Counted from the stretch's first letter, positions 46,691 to 55,108 are shown. The stretch is DNA of 64,000 bases from Microbacterium hydrocarbonoxydans (GCF_023715885.1 NZ_JAMBOY010000002.1:186001-250000), one strand, 5' to 3'. Numbers and translations are program-made. Notes: generated by a model not told the origin, from the sequence alone.

Positions 46691-47047
46691 TCAATCGGTC
46701 GCGACCGGCCGCGTCCCGTCGGCGCGGCGCCCACCGAGCTCGACGATCTCCCTGAGCGCCCGGAGATGGCCGGTGAAGGCCGCCTCACCGAGTGCCGTCG
46801 AGCGGATCCAGGTGCGGGGGCGGCTTCCGACCTGACCCTTGCGTGTCTGGACGTACCCGACATCCACCAGGTGAGCGATTGCCTTGCTCAGCGCGGAGTC
46901 GTTGGCTTCGATGAGTTCCGCGAGCGTCGTGAAGTCGATCTCCACGCCCTCACCCAGCGAAGCCAGGACCGAGAACCGGGTCGGGGTCGAGAAGTTGTCG
47001 TCCAGCCGTATGCGTGGGTGACCGGCGCGGTCATCAGCGTCCACCAC
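46691..47047 (-). CDS. Winged-helix transcriptional regulator (HTH_34-like)
   Basis: 118-aa single-domain regulator. Residues about 12-90 form a winged helix of the PadR/MarR-like HTH_34 family: TPTRFSVLASLGEGVEIDF, NDSALSKAIAHLVDVGYV recognition helix, then the wing. Two GTG codons in tandem are possible starts (47047 or 47044). It overlaps the upstream membrane protein by 14 bp. A strong inverted repeat upstream of that gene is the likely autoregulatory site. Confidence 0.85.
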   Translation of the reverse strand: MVDADDRAGHPRIRLDDNFSTPTRFSVLASLGEGVEIDFTTLAELIEANDSALSKAIAHLVDVGYVQTRKGQVGSRPRTWIRSTALGEAAFTGHLRALREIVELGGRRADGTRPVATD

Positions 47048-47918
47048 GGTGCTCCGCTCGCTCGGGAAGCATCGAGACGATCACGCTGGCGATCGCGACC
47101 AGCACGCCGGAGGCGATGCCTGCGCGCGGGTCGATCGGCTCGCCGGCCGACACGTTCCAGGCGACGCCCAGAAGCATCGCGACGCCGACCCCGAAGTCGA
47201 CGTAGTGAGGGACCCTCCATACCGCTCCGAGAGCGGCCAGACCCCAGTCCTGTCCCATCCCCGCGCAGCCGATGACCACGAGCACCCCGGCGACGATCGC
47301 GACCATGCTGGTCACGAGGGGGTCGTCGACGGCCCCCGCGACGACGCCGGTGGCGATGAGGAGGCCGAGCGCGAGCGTGGTCAGCCGCGCGGACCTCGTG
47401 AACGGCGGGCGCTCGGGCCGGTGATCACCGGCGACGACGCGGGCGGAACGCAACTGAGCGACACCTAGACCGCCCAGCACCAGGCAGGCTGCCCACAGAG
47501 GCACGGCCGCGAGCAGGAAGGGCGGGCGAGGAGCGAACAGCACTTGCACGGCGAACGACGAGAGCACTCCGAACACGCAGATGACGATCACGGCGACGAG
47601 GAGTGCACGATGTCGTGGCACACGGCGCTGCACCCCGTCGCGTTCCGTCGCTCCGGATGAGATCTGGGAGACGACCACCATGACGAGGACGAAGGTCGGC
47701 GCGGCGATCGGCCGGTCCGTCGGCTGGGGCAGAATGCTCGCCGTGAGGAAGAGCGCGATCACCGCAGCGGTGGCGATCGTCATCCATCCCTGTACCCGCG
47801 AGCCTCCGCGTCGATCACGGCGCGCGCGCACCGCATCCGCCTCCTGCAGATACAGGCGGGCGATGTCAGCGGAGGGCGGGTCGAGCGGCGCGAGACCGCG
47901 CATCGGCTTCTGCTCCAC
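47034..47918 (-). CDS. Multi-spanning membrane protein partnered with a winged-helix regulator
   Basis: 294-aa protein with about eight hydrophobic segments from residue 45 onward and a charged cytoplasmic N-terminus (LYLQEADAVRARRDRRGG). No family is recognised. The GTG start at 47918 follows GGGGAG. Pairing of such a membrane protein with a small HTH_34 regulator is common in actinobacteria. An 18-bp dyad ACTTTCC-TAAT-GGAAAGT lies 27-44 bp upstream. Confidence 0.8.
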   Translation of the reverse strand: MEQKPMRGLAPLDPPSADIARLYLQEADAVRARRDRRGGSRVQGWMTIATAAVIALFLTASILPQPTDRPIAAPTFVLVMVVVSQISSGATERDGVQRRVPRHRALLVAVIVICVFGVLSSFAVQVLFAPRPPFLLAAVPLWAACLVLGGLGVAQLRSARVVAGDHRPERPPFTRSARLTTLALGLLIATGVVAGAVDDPLVTSMVAIVAGVLVVIGCAGMGQDWGLAALGAVWRVPHYVDFGVGVAMLLGVAWNVSAGEPIDPRAGIASGVLVAIASVIVSMLPERAEHRGGR

Positions 47919-47944
47919 GACGCTCCCCCGTTCCGAGTCGTCCT

Positions 47945-47962
47945 ACTTTCCTAATGGAAAGT
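47945..47962. promoter_or_regulatory. Candidate operator for the winged-helix regulator
   Basis: ACTTTCC-TAAT-GGAAAGT, a perfect 7-bp inverted repeat 27 bp upstream of the membrane protein/regulator operon. It is AT-rich against a very GC-rich background. Confidence 0.6.
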
Positions 47963-48000
47963 CAGCGAGAGGTCAACGTCGCCCGCCCCCGGGCATGACG

Positions 48001-48028
48001 AAGGCCGCCCCACACCTGGGGCGGCCTT
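48001..48028 (-). terminator. Hairpin terminator after rpsO
   Basis: Stem AAGGCCGCCCC / GGGGCGGCCTT (48001-48011 with 48018-48028), loop 6 nt, beginning 44 bp beyond the rpsO stop. Confidence 0.85.
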
Positions 48029-48071
48029 CTCAAGAATGTTCTGCGCGATTGAACGCTGGGTCCGTGGTGCC

Positions 48072-48341
48072 TTATCGGCGAAGACCAAGGCGTGCGATCA
48101 GCGAGCGGTACCGCTCGATGTCGACGCTCTGGAGGTAGCCGAGCAGACGACGGCGCTGACCCACGAGCAGGAACAGACCACGACGCGAGTGGTGGTCGTG
48201 CTTGTGCTCCTTCAGGTGCTCGGTGAGGTCCTTGATGCGCTGCGTCAGCATCGCGGCCTGCACCTCGGGGGATCCGGTGTCACCGGGGTGCGTCGCGTAC
48301 TCTTCGATGATCGCCTTCTTGACGTCTGCTTCCAGTGCCAT
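48072..48341 (-). CDS. rpsO: 30S ribosomal protein S15
   Basis: 89-aa primary 16S rRNA-binding protein of the small-subunit platform. It carries [19 protein letters not shown] and [20 protein letters not shown], the family signature. Length is the standard 89. Monocistronic, with a terminator downstream. S15 often precedes pnp in bacteria; here the two are about 20 kb apart but on the same strand. Confidence 0.97.
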   Translation of the reverse strand: MALEADVKKAIIEEYATHPGDTGSPEVQAAMLTQRIKDLTEHLKEHKHDHHSRRGLFLLVGQRRRLLGYLQSVDIERYRSLIARLGLRR

Positions 48342-48493
48342 AGATTCGATCCCCTCTCTGCTTGTTGCGCGGCGCCCGACGCCTGATGCGCGAGCTCTCT
48401 TTATCCGCGGCCGATCGAACGGCAACCTGATGAGTCTACCAGGCGCAGAGCCGCGAGGAGACCATGCGCGGTTCCACCTTGGCATGGACCGGA

Positions 48494-48499
48494 TACGCT
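48494..48499 (+). promoter_or_regulatory. -10 hexamer before the leaderless mini-ORF of the MFS gene
   Basis: TACGCT ends 6 nt before ATG 48506, which opens a seven-codon reading frame, not the MFS gene itself. Confidence 0.5.
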
Positions 48500-48505
48500 C
48501 GAACG

Positions 48506-48529
48506 ATGCATGACAGGCACCCCGCGTGA
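48506..48529 (+). CDS. Leaderless leader peptide MHDRHPA, coupled to the MFS gene
   Basis: ATG 48506 opens MHDRHPA and stops at TGA 48527-48529. The stop overlaps the MFS GTG start at 48526 as GTGA. A TACGCT hexamer sits exactly 6 nt upstream, as for leaderless genes in this window. The MFS GTG has no ribosome site, so its translation would depend on ribosomes finishing this peptide. Two of seven residues are His. Confidence 0.5.
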   Translation: MHDRHPA

Positions 48530-49818
48530 GCGGCGCTCGCGGCCATCTGATCGACCTCAGCCCGCTGAAGGCGAGCCCGGCGTTCGCCCGGATGTGGATA
48601 GGATCCTCCCTCTCAGGGATCGGCGGCCAGCTCACCATCGTCACGGTGATGCTGCACGTGTTCGAGCTCACCGAGAGCACCTTCGCGGTGTCGATGATCG
48701 CCGTCGCCGGCCTCGCGCCGATGGTGCTCGCCGGCCTGTACGGCGGGATGCTCGCCGACGCCTTCGATCGCCGCAGGGTCGCACTGATCGCGGCCACCGT
48801 GACGTTCCTCTCCACGGCTCTCCTGGCGGCCCTCACCTGGGCCGGCGCCGAGACGATCTGGTGGCTGTACGTGCTGAGCATCGTCAACTCGGCCGCGAAC
48901 TCGGTCGGCATGGCGACGCGCACGGCGATCGTGCCTCGTCTCATCCCCCGTGAGCTGCTGGCCGCCGCATCCGCCCTCAACGGCGTGGCCTTCGGACTGA
49001 CCGTCATGGCCGGCCCCGCGCTCGCCGGACTGCTCGTCGCTCTCACCGGCTACGGCTGGACGTACACGATCGACGTCGTGCTCATGCTCTCGATGTTCCT
49101 CGGCCTGTGGACTCTTCCCGCTCTTCGCCCCGAGGCGGAGATCGTCCGACCGGGACTCGCCTCGCTCGTCGACGGATGGCGGTTCCTCCGCCGAGCCAGC
49201 AACATCCGCATGCAGTACGTCGTCGACATCATCGCGATGACCTTCGGGCAGCCGCTCGCGCTTTTCCCCGCCCTCGGGACGGTCATCCTCGGCGGCGGCG
49301 CCGTGACCACCGGCATCCTCACCGCGTCCGTCGCGGTCGGCACCTTCGCGTCGAGTCTGTTCTCAGGCAGGGTCGTGCAGTACCGGTGGCACGGCCGTGG
49401 CATCGCGAGAGCCGTCGAGGTCTACGGCGCGGCGATCCTCCTGTTCGGCGTCGTGCTGCTGATCGGGGCCCTCACCGGCAGTGCGACCGAGAGCACGCCC
49501 GCGATCGCCCTGATCGCCGCCGCCTGCATCGCATTGGCGCTCTCCGGAGCCTCTGACAATGTCAGCTCGATCTACCGGAACACCATGATGCAGGCGGCCG
49601 TCCCCGACAGCATGCGGGGCCGCCTTCAGGGCGTCTTCATCGTCGTGGTGGCGGGCGGGCCGAGGGTCGGAGCCCTCTACGCGGGCGTGCTCGCCTCGCT
49701 CACCACGCTCTGGTTCCCGCCGCTGCTCGGCGGATTCCTCGTGATCGCACTCGTCGCGATCCTCGCCGGCCGCAACCGGCGATTCCACGCCTACGACGCG
49801 GAGAGCCCCGCACCCTGA
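48526..49818 (+). CDS. MFS transporter, EntS-like exporter
   Basis: 430-aa major facilitator. About ten to twelve membrane segments, the motif A loop [15 protein letters not shown] between TM2 and TM3, and the layout of the MFS_3/enterobactin-exporter group (conserved [20 protein letters not shown]). The exported compound is unknown. The GTG start is taken because it overlaps the mini-ORF stop. The terminator hairpin begins inside the last codons. Confidence 0.9.
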   Translation: MSGARGHLIDLSPLKASPAFARMWIGSSLSGIGGQLTIVTVMLHVFELTESTFAVSMIAVAGLAPMVLAGLYGGMLADAFDRRRVALIAATVTFLSTALLAALTWAGAETIWWLYVLSIVNSAANSVGMATRTAIVPRLIPRELLAAASALNGVAFGLTVMAGPALAGLLVALTGYGWTYTIDVVLMLSMFLGLWTLPALRPEAEIVRPGLASLVDGWRFLRRASNIRMQYVVDIIAMTFGQPLALFPALGTVILGGGAVTTGILTASVAVGTFASSLFSGRVVQYRWHGRGIARAVEVYGAAILLFGVVLLIGALTGSATESTPAIALIAAACIALALSGASDNVSSIYRNTMMQAAVPDSMRGRLQGVFIVVVAGGPRVGALYAGVLASLTTLWFPPLLGGFLVIALVAILAGRNRRFHAYDAESPAP

Positions 49819-49834
49819 GGGATGCGGGGCTCTC
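49801..49834. terminator. Terminator overlapping the MFS stop codon, shared with yceI
   Basis: Stem GAGAGCCCCGCA / TGCGGGGCTCTC (49801-49812 with 49823-49834). Its left arm encodes the last residues of the MFS protein. It also lies 13 bp beyond the convergent yceI stop. Confidence 0.85.
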
Positions 49835-49846
49835 GAAGAGCTGCGA

Positions 49847-50398
49847 TCAGTCCTGCTGCAGGGCGGCCTGCAGGTCGAGGTTGATCGTGACGTCCTTGCC
49901 GACGAGCACGCCACCGGTCTCGAGCGCGGCGTTCCAGGTCAGGCCGAAGTCCTCGCGGTTGATGACAGCCTTGGCCGATGCGCCGGCCTTGTAGTTGCCC
50001 CACGGATCGGAGCCGAAGCCACCGAAGTCGACCTCGAAGGTGACGGGCTTGGTGATGCCGCGGATCGTGAGGTCGCCGTCGACGAACAGGTCGCCGTTCT
50101 CGGCGCGGGCGCCGGTCGAGACGAAGTCCATGGTCGGGAAGTTCTCGGTGTCGAAGAAGTCGGCCGAGCGGAGGTGCTGGTCACGACCCTCGTCCTTGGT
50201 GTCGACGGACGTGACGTCCACGCTCGCCTGCACGGTGGTCTCGAGGGGGTTCTCGGGTGCGACGAGCGTGGCGCTCTTCACGCCGAAGGTGCCGCGCACC
50301 TTCGAGATCATCATGTGGCGGACGCTGAACGTGACCTCGCTGTGCGCGGGGTCGAGGATGTAGGTGCCGGGACGGTAGCCGGGGATGTCGATGGTCAT
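49847..50398 (-). CDS. YceI family lipid-binding protein
   Basis: 183-aa YceI-like beta-barrel that in homologues binds isoprenoid or fatty-acid-like ligands. It opens PGTYILDPAHSEVTFSVRHMM, the family hallmark, and has DHLR-type SADFFDTENFP and GNLTIRGITKPV-like GDLTIRGITKPVTFEV. No signal peptide, so cytoplasmic, as usual in actinobacteria. ATG 50398 follows GAGGAG. An 18-bp palindrome 79 bp upstream suggests MarR-type repression. Confidence 0.93.
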   Translation of the reverse strand: MTIDIPGYRPGTYILDPAHSEVTFSVRHMMISKVRGTFGVKSATLVAPENPLETTVQASVDVTSVDTKDEGRDQHLRSADFFDTENFPTMDFVSTGARAENGDLFVDGDLTIRGITKPVTFEVDFGGFGSDPWGNYKAGASAKAVINREDFGLTWNAALETGGVLVGKDVTINLDLQAALQQD

Positions 50399-50476
50399 GT
50401 GGTGCTCCTCTGAAGACGTCAGCCGCATCTGCGACCGTGATCGTGGACCGCTCGCGCGGCATCACGTGTCACAACT

Positions 50477-50494
50477 TACATGCAATTGCATGTA
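50477..50494. promoter_or_regulatory. 18-bp perfect palindrome upstream of yceI, MarR-type operator candidate
   Basis: TACATGCAATTGCATGTA is exactly self-complementary and AT-rich against a GC-rich background. MarR-family operators are commonly 16-20-bp palindromes with such TTGCA-type half-sites. Confidence 0.65.
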
Positions 50495-50525
50495 TTCCCC
50501 GAACGGCGAAAATTCTCCGGAACGA

Positions 50526-50563
50526 CGAAAGGCGCCGGCCCCGGATGGGGACGACGCCTTTCG
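50526..50563 (-). terminator. Terminator after the FKBP gene
   Basis: CGAAAGGCG / CGCCTTTCG outer stem (50526-50534 with 50555-50563) and an inner GCCCC / GGGGA stem. It lies 16 bp beyond the FKBP stop. Confidence 0.75.
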
Positions 50564-50578
50564 CACTCGCGGGTCGGA

Positions 50579-50947
50579 TCAGCCGACGGCGACGAGATCG
50601 ATGATGAAGATCAGGGTCTTGCCGGACAGGAAGTGCCCGCCGCCCGCAGGGCCGTAGGCGAGATGCGGCGGGATGACGAGCTCGCGTCGGCCGCCGACCT
50701 TCATGCCGGGAATGCCGTCCTGCCAGCCCTGGATGAGTCCGCGCAGCGGGAACTGGATGGTCTCACCACGACCCCAGGAGGAGTCGAACTCCTCGCCGGA
50801 TTCGAACTCCACCCCGGCGTAGTGGACGGTCACGGTGTCGCCGGGCTTGGCCTCGGCTCCGTCGCCCTCGATGAGGTCGCGGATGACGAGCTCGGAGGGG
50901 GCGGGTCCGGTGGGAGCGTCGAACTCAGGCTTTGTGCGATCAGTCAT
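50579..50947 (-). CDS. FKBP-type peptidyl-prolyl isomerase
   Basis: 122-aa single-domain FKBP. VTVHYAGVEFESGEEFDSSW is the first active-site strand and GWQDGIPGMKVGGRRELVIP the second, with AYGPAG completing the pocket. No signal peptide, so cytoplasmic. It catalyses prolyl cis-trans isomerisation in protein folding. Start ATG 50947 follows the family alignment. Confidence 0.95.
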   Translation of the reverse strand: MTDRTKPEFDAPTGPAPSELVIRDLIEGDGAEAKPGDTVTVHYAGVEFESGEEFDSSWGRGETIQFPLRGLIQGWQDGIPGMKVGGRRELVIPPHLAYGPAGGGHFLSGKTLIFIIDLVAVG

Positions 50948-51041
50948 GCCTCCATCCAACCCGAGCCCTCGCGCAGGGGTCAACGAGCACGCACCTGCTC
51001 ACAGCGAACACGTCACGAATCGACTCCGGAGAAGCTCTTGA

Positions 51042-51129
51042 CACCCGCGGATGCCGGGTGCACCCTGTTTGTAGACCAACTCAACGCCCGGGAGACATGC
51101 AGGCATCGCCGCAGCACCGGGCGTTGAGT
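51042..51129. repeat. Two adjacent stem-loops beyond prsW
   Basis: CACCCG / CGGGTG (51042-51060) is followed by a 13-bp perfect inverted repeat ACTCAACGCCCGG / CCGGGCGTTGAGT (51079-51091 with 51117-51129), loop 25 nt. They lie in the 196-bp gap between the FKBP promoter side and the prsW stop. A terminator for prsW or a small RNA are both possible. Confidence 0.6.
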
Positions 51130-51143
51130 CTGTCCGGGGCGGG

Positions 51144-52529
51144 TCAGTAGGCCAGCAATGCCGCCCTGGCCGCGCGGGTGCGCACGAGCAGCGCCTGCTC
51201 GTCGGCGGGAGCCATCGGGTCGCGACCCGTGATCGCCCGCTGGCGCACGGCGGCCAACATCGTCGCATCCTTGATGAACTCGCGCATGAGCGGTCGACGG
51301 TCGCCGCGCAGCTGCGCCGCCCAGCGGAGTCCGGTCTTGCGCCCCGCGGGAGTCGCCAGCATCGTGACCTCCTCCGGCGTGAACCATCCCGCCGCCGCGT
51401 AGTCGCTCAGTCGCGCCTTGGTGAGACGCGCCTCCTCTCGGCGCAGCGCGACGATGCCGAGGATGAAGCCGACGAACAGCGGCACCTGCAGCACGAAGTA
51501 CAGCAGGAAGAAGTTGGCGAACGACGAGCCGTTCCAGAGCCCGTGGAGGAAGATCGCCCCGAGCATCCCGAGCAGGCCGAAGCCGAGGGCAGCGCCGGCC
51601 GATGCGTGCCGCCGGGCAGCGAGGCCGATCGCGAGGCCCGTGAGGGAGGTGAACATGGCGTGGGCGAACGGCGACATGATCGCGCGCATGATGAACGTGA
51701 CCGTCAGCTGACCGCTGCCGCCTTCGATGAGGCTGATGGCGAAGTACTGGATGTTCTCGGTGAACGCGAATCCGGCGCCGACGAGCGCGCCGTAGACGAC
51801 TCCGTCGACCGGCCCGTCGAAGGACCGACGCGCGATCAGGAAGATCAGGAACACCCCGACGCCCTTCCACAGCTCCTCGACGATCGGCGCCTGGATCACC
51901 GCGCTCGCGACCTCGCCGCGCGGCCCGAGCACGACAGAGAGCCCGAGATCGACCAGGAGCGTCAAGCCGACCGCCGCGACGGCTCCCCACGCGACGGCGA
52001 AGAAGACGAGCGTCTTGGGTTCGGGCTCCCACCGGTCGATCATCCGCACGACGAAGAACACGACCGCCAGCGGCACCAGGGCGAGCACGAGCCCGACGAC
52101 GGAGGCGAGCGGACCGAGGAACAGGCCGAAGTACGCGATGAGACCGAGCAGCAGCAGACCGAGGAACCCGAAGAGGATGCCGAGGGCCACCCCGCTGGCG
52201 CGCCGACGGCTCGGCAGCGCGGGCAGCCCCTGGGCGGGGGACGGCGCGACCGGAGCGGGCGGCGAGTAGGGCGTCGGCTGGGCGAGCACGGAGGCGTAGG
52301 AGGGACGCTGACCGAACGCGGCCGGCGCGTAGTTCGACTGGGCGTACTGCTGAGCGCCGTACTGCTGGGGATATCCCTGGGGAGCGGGAGGCTGCTGCTG
52401 CGGATACCCCTGGGGAGCCGGAGGCTGCTGCTGCGGATACCCCTGGGGAGCCGGAGGCTGCTGTTGCGGATACCCCTGCGCGGGCGGCGGCGTGTACGGC
52501 GACGGCTGGGAGGGTCCTCCGGAACTCAT
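51144..52529 (-). CDS. PrsW family intramembrane metalloprotease
   Basis: 461-aa protein. The first 110 residues are Pro/Gln/Tyr-rich and include an 11-residue tandem repeat (GYPQQQPPAPQ x3). Eight or so membrane segments follow. Protease motifs are EELWKG (E-E-x-x-K), FAFTENIQY (E-N) and PFAHAMFTS (H), as in PrsW, which cleaves anti-sigma factors at site 1 in Bacillus. The C-terminal 100 residues are cytoplasmic and helical. ATG 52529 has a TATGCT hexamer 6 nt upstream. No anti-sigma factor is adjacent. Confidence 0.9.
   Translation of the reverse strand: MSSGGPSQPSPYTPPPAQGYPQQQPPAPQGYPQQQPPAPQGYPQQQPPAPQGYPQQYGAQQYAQSNYAPAAFGQRPSYASVLAQPTPYSPPAPVAPSPAQGLPALPSRRRASGVALGILFGFLGLLLLGLIAYFGLFLGPLASVVGLVLALVPLAVVFFVVRMIDRWEPEPKTLVFFAVAWGAVAAVGLTLLVDLGLSVVLGPRGEVASAVIQAPIVEELWKGVGVFLIFLIARRSFDGPVDGVVYGALVGAGFAFTENIQYFAISLIEGGSGQLTVTFIMRAIMSPFAHAMFTSLTGLAIGLAARRHASAGAALGFGLLGMLGAIFLHGLWNGSSFANFFLLYFVLQVPLFVGFILGIVALRREEARLTKARLSDYAAAGWFTPEEVTMLATPAGRKTGLRWAAQLRGDRRPLMREFIKDATMLAAVRQRAITGRDPMAPADEQALLVRTRAARAALLAY
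52377..52475 (-). repeat. 33-bp tandem repeat inside prsW
   Basis: Three 33-bp units encoding GYPQQQPPAPQ, followed by a partial fourth (GYPQQ). The units are nearly identical at DNA level, so copy number may vary between strains. Confidence 0.85.
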
Positions 52530-52535
52530 GCCCAC

Positions 52536-52541
52536 AGCATA
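52536..52541 (-). promoter_or_regulatory. -10 hexamer, likely leaderless start of prsW
   Basis: TATGCT on the minus strand ends 6 nt before ATG 52529. Confidence 0.5.
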
Positions 52542-52605
52542 TTGGTAACAAGCAACCGCGGTCCGGTCTGGCGACTTCCTCCAGCGACCGACGGGCGTCA
52601 CCGGA

Positions 52606-52611
52606 TACCGT
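52606..52611 (+). promoter_or_regulatory. -10 hexamer, likely leaderless start of the FAH gene
   Basis: TACCGT ends 6 nt before ATG 52618. Confidence 0.45.
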
Positions 52612-52617
52612 AGAGGC

Positions 52618-53487
52618 ATGCGGTTCGCTCATCTGCGCCGTGCCGACTCCCCTGCCGCGAATCTCGCGGTGGTGGACGGCACCGACGCCATCCTCGTCTC
52701 CGACCTCCTCGCCGATGCACCGGCGACCCTGCAGCAGCTGATCGAGGGCGGAACCGCCCTGCTCGACGCGCTCGGATCGGCCCTCGCGGAAGGCGCCGCG
52801 CCGCGGCATCCGCTCGGCGACTGGGAGTTCGCCTCCGCCGTCATCGCGCCGCCGGCGGTCCTCGCCGTGGGGCTCAATTACGCCGCTCACTCGAGCGAGC
52901 TCGGTCTCAAGACCGATGCGGCGCCGACGGTGTTCACGCTCTGGCCGAACTCCCTGGCCGGTCACGGGCAGACCACCTCCTGGCCGCGCTCTCTCAGCGA
53001 AGCCGTCGACTACGAGGCCGAGCTCGGCGTGCTCATCGGCACACCCGCCAAAGACGTCTCCGAGGCCGACGCGCTCTCGCACGTGTGGGGGTACACCGTC
53101 GTCAACGACATCACCGCGCGGAACATCCAGTTCTCCGAGGCGCAGTGGTCGCGCTGCAAGTCTTTCGACGGATTCACGCCGACCGGACCGTTCGCCGTCA
53201 CGGCCGACGAGGTCGCCGACCCCCAGGATCTCCACATCTGGGCGGTCGTCGACGGCGACACGGTGCAGGACGCGAGCACCGGACAGATGGTCCGCTCGGT
53301 CGCGAAGCTGATCGCCCACCTCTCGCAGTCGCTCACCCTGCTGCCCGGCACGCTCATCTCGACCGGCAGCCCGGGCGGAGCAGGATACTCGCGCGACCCG
53401 CAGATCTTCCTCCGCGACCGCTCCACGGTGACGGTCGGCATCGACGGACTCGGCGAGCTCACGACGCACTGCCGCGTGATCGACTGA
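52618..53487 (+). CDS. Fumarylacetoacetate hydrolase family protein
   Basis: 289-aa FAH-fold enzyme. VGLNYAAHSSELG starts the catalytic domain, the metal ligands are in DYEAELGVLIG, and GYTVVNDITARNIQ is the family core. Relatives are acylpyruvases, oxaloacetate decarboxylases or ring-cleavage hydrolases; the true substrate cannot be told. No aromatic catabolism genes are adjacent. It ends at a shared terminator with aspA. Confidence 0.92.
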   Translation: MRFAHLRRADSPAANLAVVDGTDAILVSDLLADAPATLQQLIEGGTALLDALGSALAEGAAPRHPLGDWEFASAVIAPPAVLAVGLNYAAHSSELGLKTDAAPTVFTLWPNSLAGHGQTTSWPRSLSEAVDYEAELGVLIGTPAKDVSEADALSHVWGYTVVNDITARNIQFSEAQWSRCKSFDGFTPTGPFAVTADEVADPQDLHIWAVVDGDTVQDASTGQMVRSVAKLIAHLSQSLTLLPGTLISTGSPGGAGYSRDPQIFLRDRSTVTVGIDGLGELTTHCRVID

Positions 53488-53510
53488 CTCGCCCGCGACG
53501 ACGCGGAACG

Positions 53511-53544
53511 ACGACGGCCCCGGCGCGAACGCCGGGGCCGTCGT
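53511..53544. terminator. Bidirectional terminator between FAH and aspA
   Basis: 14-bp perfect stem ACGACGGCCCCGGC / GCCGGGGCCGTCGT (53511-53524 with 53531-53544), loop 6 nt, between two convergent genes. Confidence 0.88.
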
Positions 53545-53554
53545 CTGTGTCGGG

Positions 53555-55015
53555 TCAGATCTCGACGAGGTCGTCCGGCGTGATCACGGGGATCGCGGCG
53601 GTCACCGCTTCCAGCCCCGAGAGGCGCGCGGGCGACAGCTGCTTCGTCACCTCGTCGCGCGACATCAGCCCGGCCTCGACCACGAGGTCGGCGACGTTGC
53701 GGTTGGTCAGCAGAGCCGTCTTCGCGAGCGCGGCAGCCGCCGCGTAGCCGATGAAGGGCGTCAGAGCCGTGATGACACCCACCGACGCGCCGACCATCGC
53801 GCCCAGGCGGTCGCGGTTGGCGGTGATGCCGTCGACGCAGTTCACCCGCAGGGTCCACATCGCCTGCCGCATCCAGGTGATGGACTGGAAGATCGAGTGC
53901 GCGATCACCGGCTCGAACGCGTTCAGCTGCAGCTGTCCGGCCTCCGCCGCCATCGTGACCGTCATGTCGGCGCCGGCGACGGCGAAGGCGACCTGGTTCA
54001 CGACCTCGGGGATGACGGGGTTGACCTTGCCGGGCATGATGCTGGAACCCGCCTGCATCGCGGGGAGGTTGATCTCACCCAGACCCGCCTGCGGGCCCGA
54101 CGAGAGCAGACGGAGGTCGTTGCAGATCTTCGACAGCTTCATCGCGTTGCGCTTGAGCGTCGACGAGAACGACATGAACGAGCCCGTGTCGCTCGTGGCC
54201 TCGACGAGGTCGCCGGCCGTCACGAGATCGAGCTCGGTGATCTCGCGCAGGTGCTTCAGCACGGCGGGCGCGTAATCGACGTGCGTCGTGATGCCGGTGC
54301 CGATCGCCGTGGCGCCCATGTTGATCTCGAACATCAGCGAGGCGTTCTCGGTCAGGCGCGCGTGGTCGTAGCCGAGGGTGCTGGCGAAGCCGTGGAACTC
54401 CTGGCCGAGCGTCATCGGCACGGCATCCTGCAGCTGCGTGCGACCGACCTTGAGCACGTCGTGGAACTCCTGCGACTTGTGCAGGAACGACACCCGCAGC
54501 AGGTCGAGCTCCTCGAGCAGCGAGCGGAGCGTGAGCGAGAGACCGATCTTCACCGCGGTCGGGTACACGTCGTTGGTCGACTGGCTGCGGTTGGTGTGGT
54601 CGATCGGCGAGAGGTACGAGTAGTCGCCCTTCTCGCGACCTGCCATCTCGAGCGCGATGTTGGTGATCACCTCGTTCGCGTTCATGTTCGTGGAGGTGCC
54701 CGCCCCGCCCTGGATGACGCCGACCGTGAACTGGTCGTGGAACTCGCCGTCGATGACCCGCTGCGCCGCTCGGTCGATCAGGTCGGCACGCTCGGCGTCG
54801 AGCACACCGATCTCCCGGTTCGCCCGCGCGCTCGCCTGCTTCACCATGGCGAGAGCGACGACGAGGTCGGGGTACACCGAGATCGGGCGCTTCGTGATCG
54901 GGAAATTCGCGTCGGCGCGGGCCGTGTGGATCCCCCAGTACGCGTCGACGGGGATCTCCATGCTTCCCAGGGAATCGGTCTCGGTGCGGGTCAGAGCGGG
55001 CGCGGCAGAAGCCAT
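53555..55015 (-). CDS. aspA: Aspartate ammonia-lyase
   Basis: 486-aa enzyme deaminating aspartate to fumarate. It has the fumarase/aspartase signature SSIMPGKVNPVIPE near 330-345 and GSMEIPVDAYWGIHTARA at the start. AspA rather than fumarase is favoured by the overall pattern (GTGITTHVDYAPAV, LRVNCVDGITANRDR). AAGGA precedes the ATG by 6-8 nt. Fumarate made here links to the dicarboxylate uptake genes only loosely. Confidence 0.94.
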   Translation of the reverse strand: MASAAPALTRTETDSLGSMEIPVDAYWGIHTARADANFPITKRPISVYPDLVVALAMVKQASARANREIGVLDAERADLIDRAAQRVIDGEFHDQFTVGVIQGGAGTSTNMNANEVITNIALEMAGREKGDYSYLSPIDHTNRSQSTNDVYPTAVKIGLSLTLRSLLEELDLLRVSFLHKSQEFHDVLKVGRTQLQDAVPMTLGQEFHGFASTLGYDHARLTENASLMFEINMGATAIGTGITTHVDYAPAVLKHLREITELDLVTAGDLVEATSDTGSFMSFSSTLKRNAMKLSKICNDLRLLSSGPQAGLGEINLPAMQAGSSIMPGKVNPVIPEVVNQVAFAVAGADMTVTMAAEAGQLQLNAFEPVIAHSIFQSITWMRQAMWTLRVNCVDGITANRDRLGAMVGASVGVITALTPFIGYAAAAALAKTALLTNRNVADLVVEAGLMSRDEVTKQLSPARLSGLEAVTAAIPVITPDDLVEI

Positions 55016-55108
55016 GTCACATCCTTGTGGGTAGTGGCGAGTGTGGAAGCGGGGGATGCCTCCAAGTCTACGCCCGCGCGCATGCGTCGCCGGGGATACG
55101 GCGGCGCG

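Noticed and set aside
52377..52475. CRISPR-like direct repeats
   Set aside because: The units are contiguous, with no spacers, and in frame within prsW.
51013..53469. Long minus-strand frame overlapping prsW and the FAH gene
   Set aside because: Reads the prsW strand in the wrong frame and runs antisense to FAH; no conserved motif.
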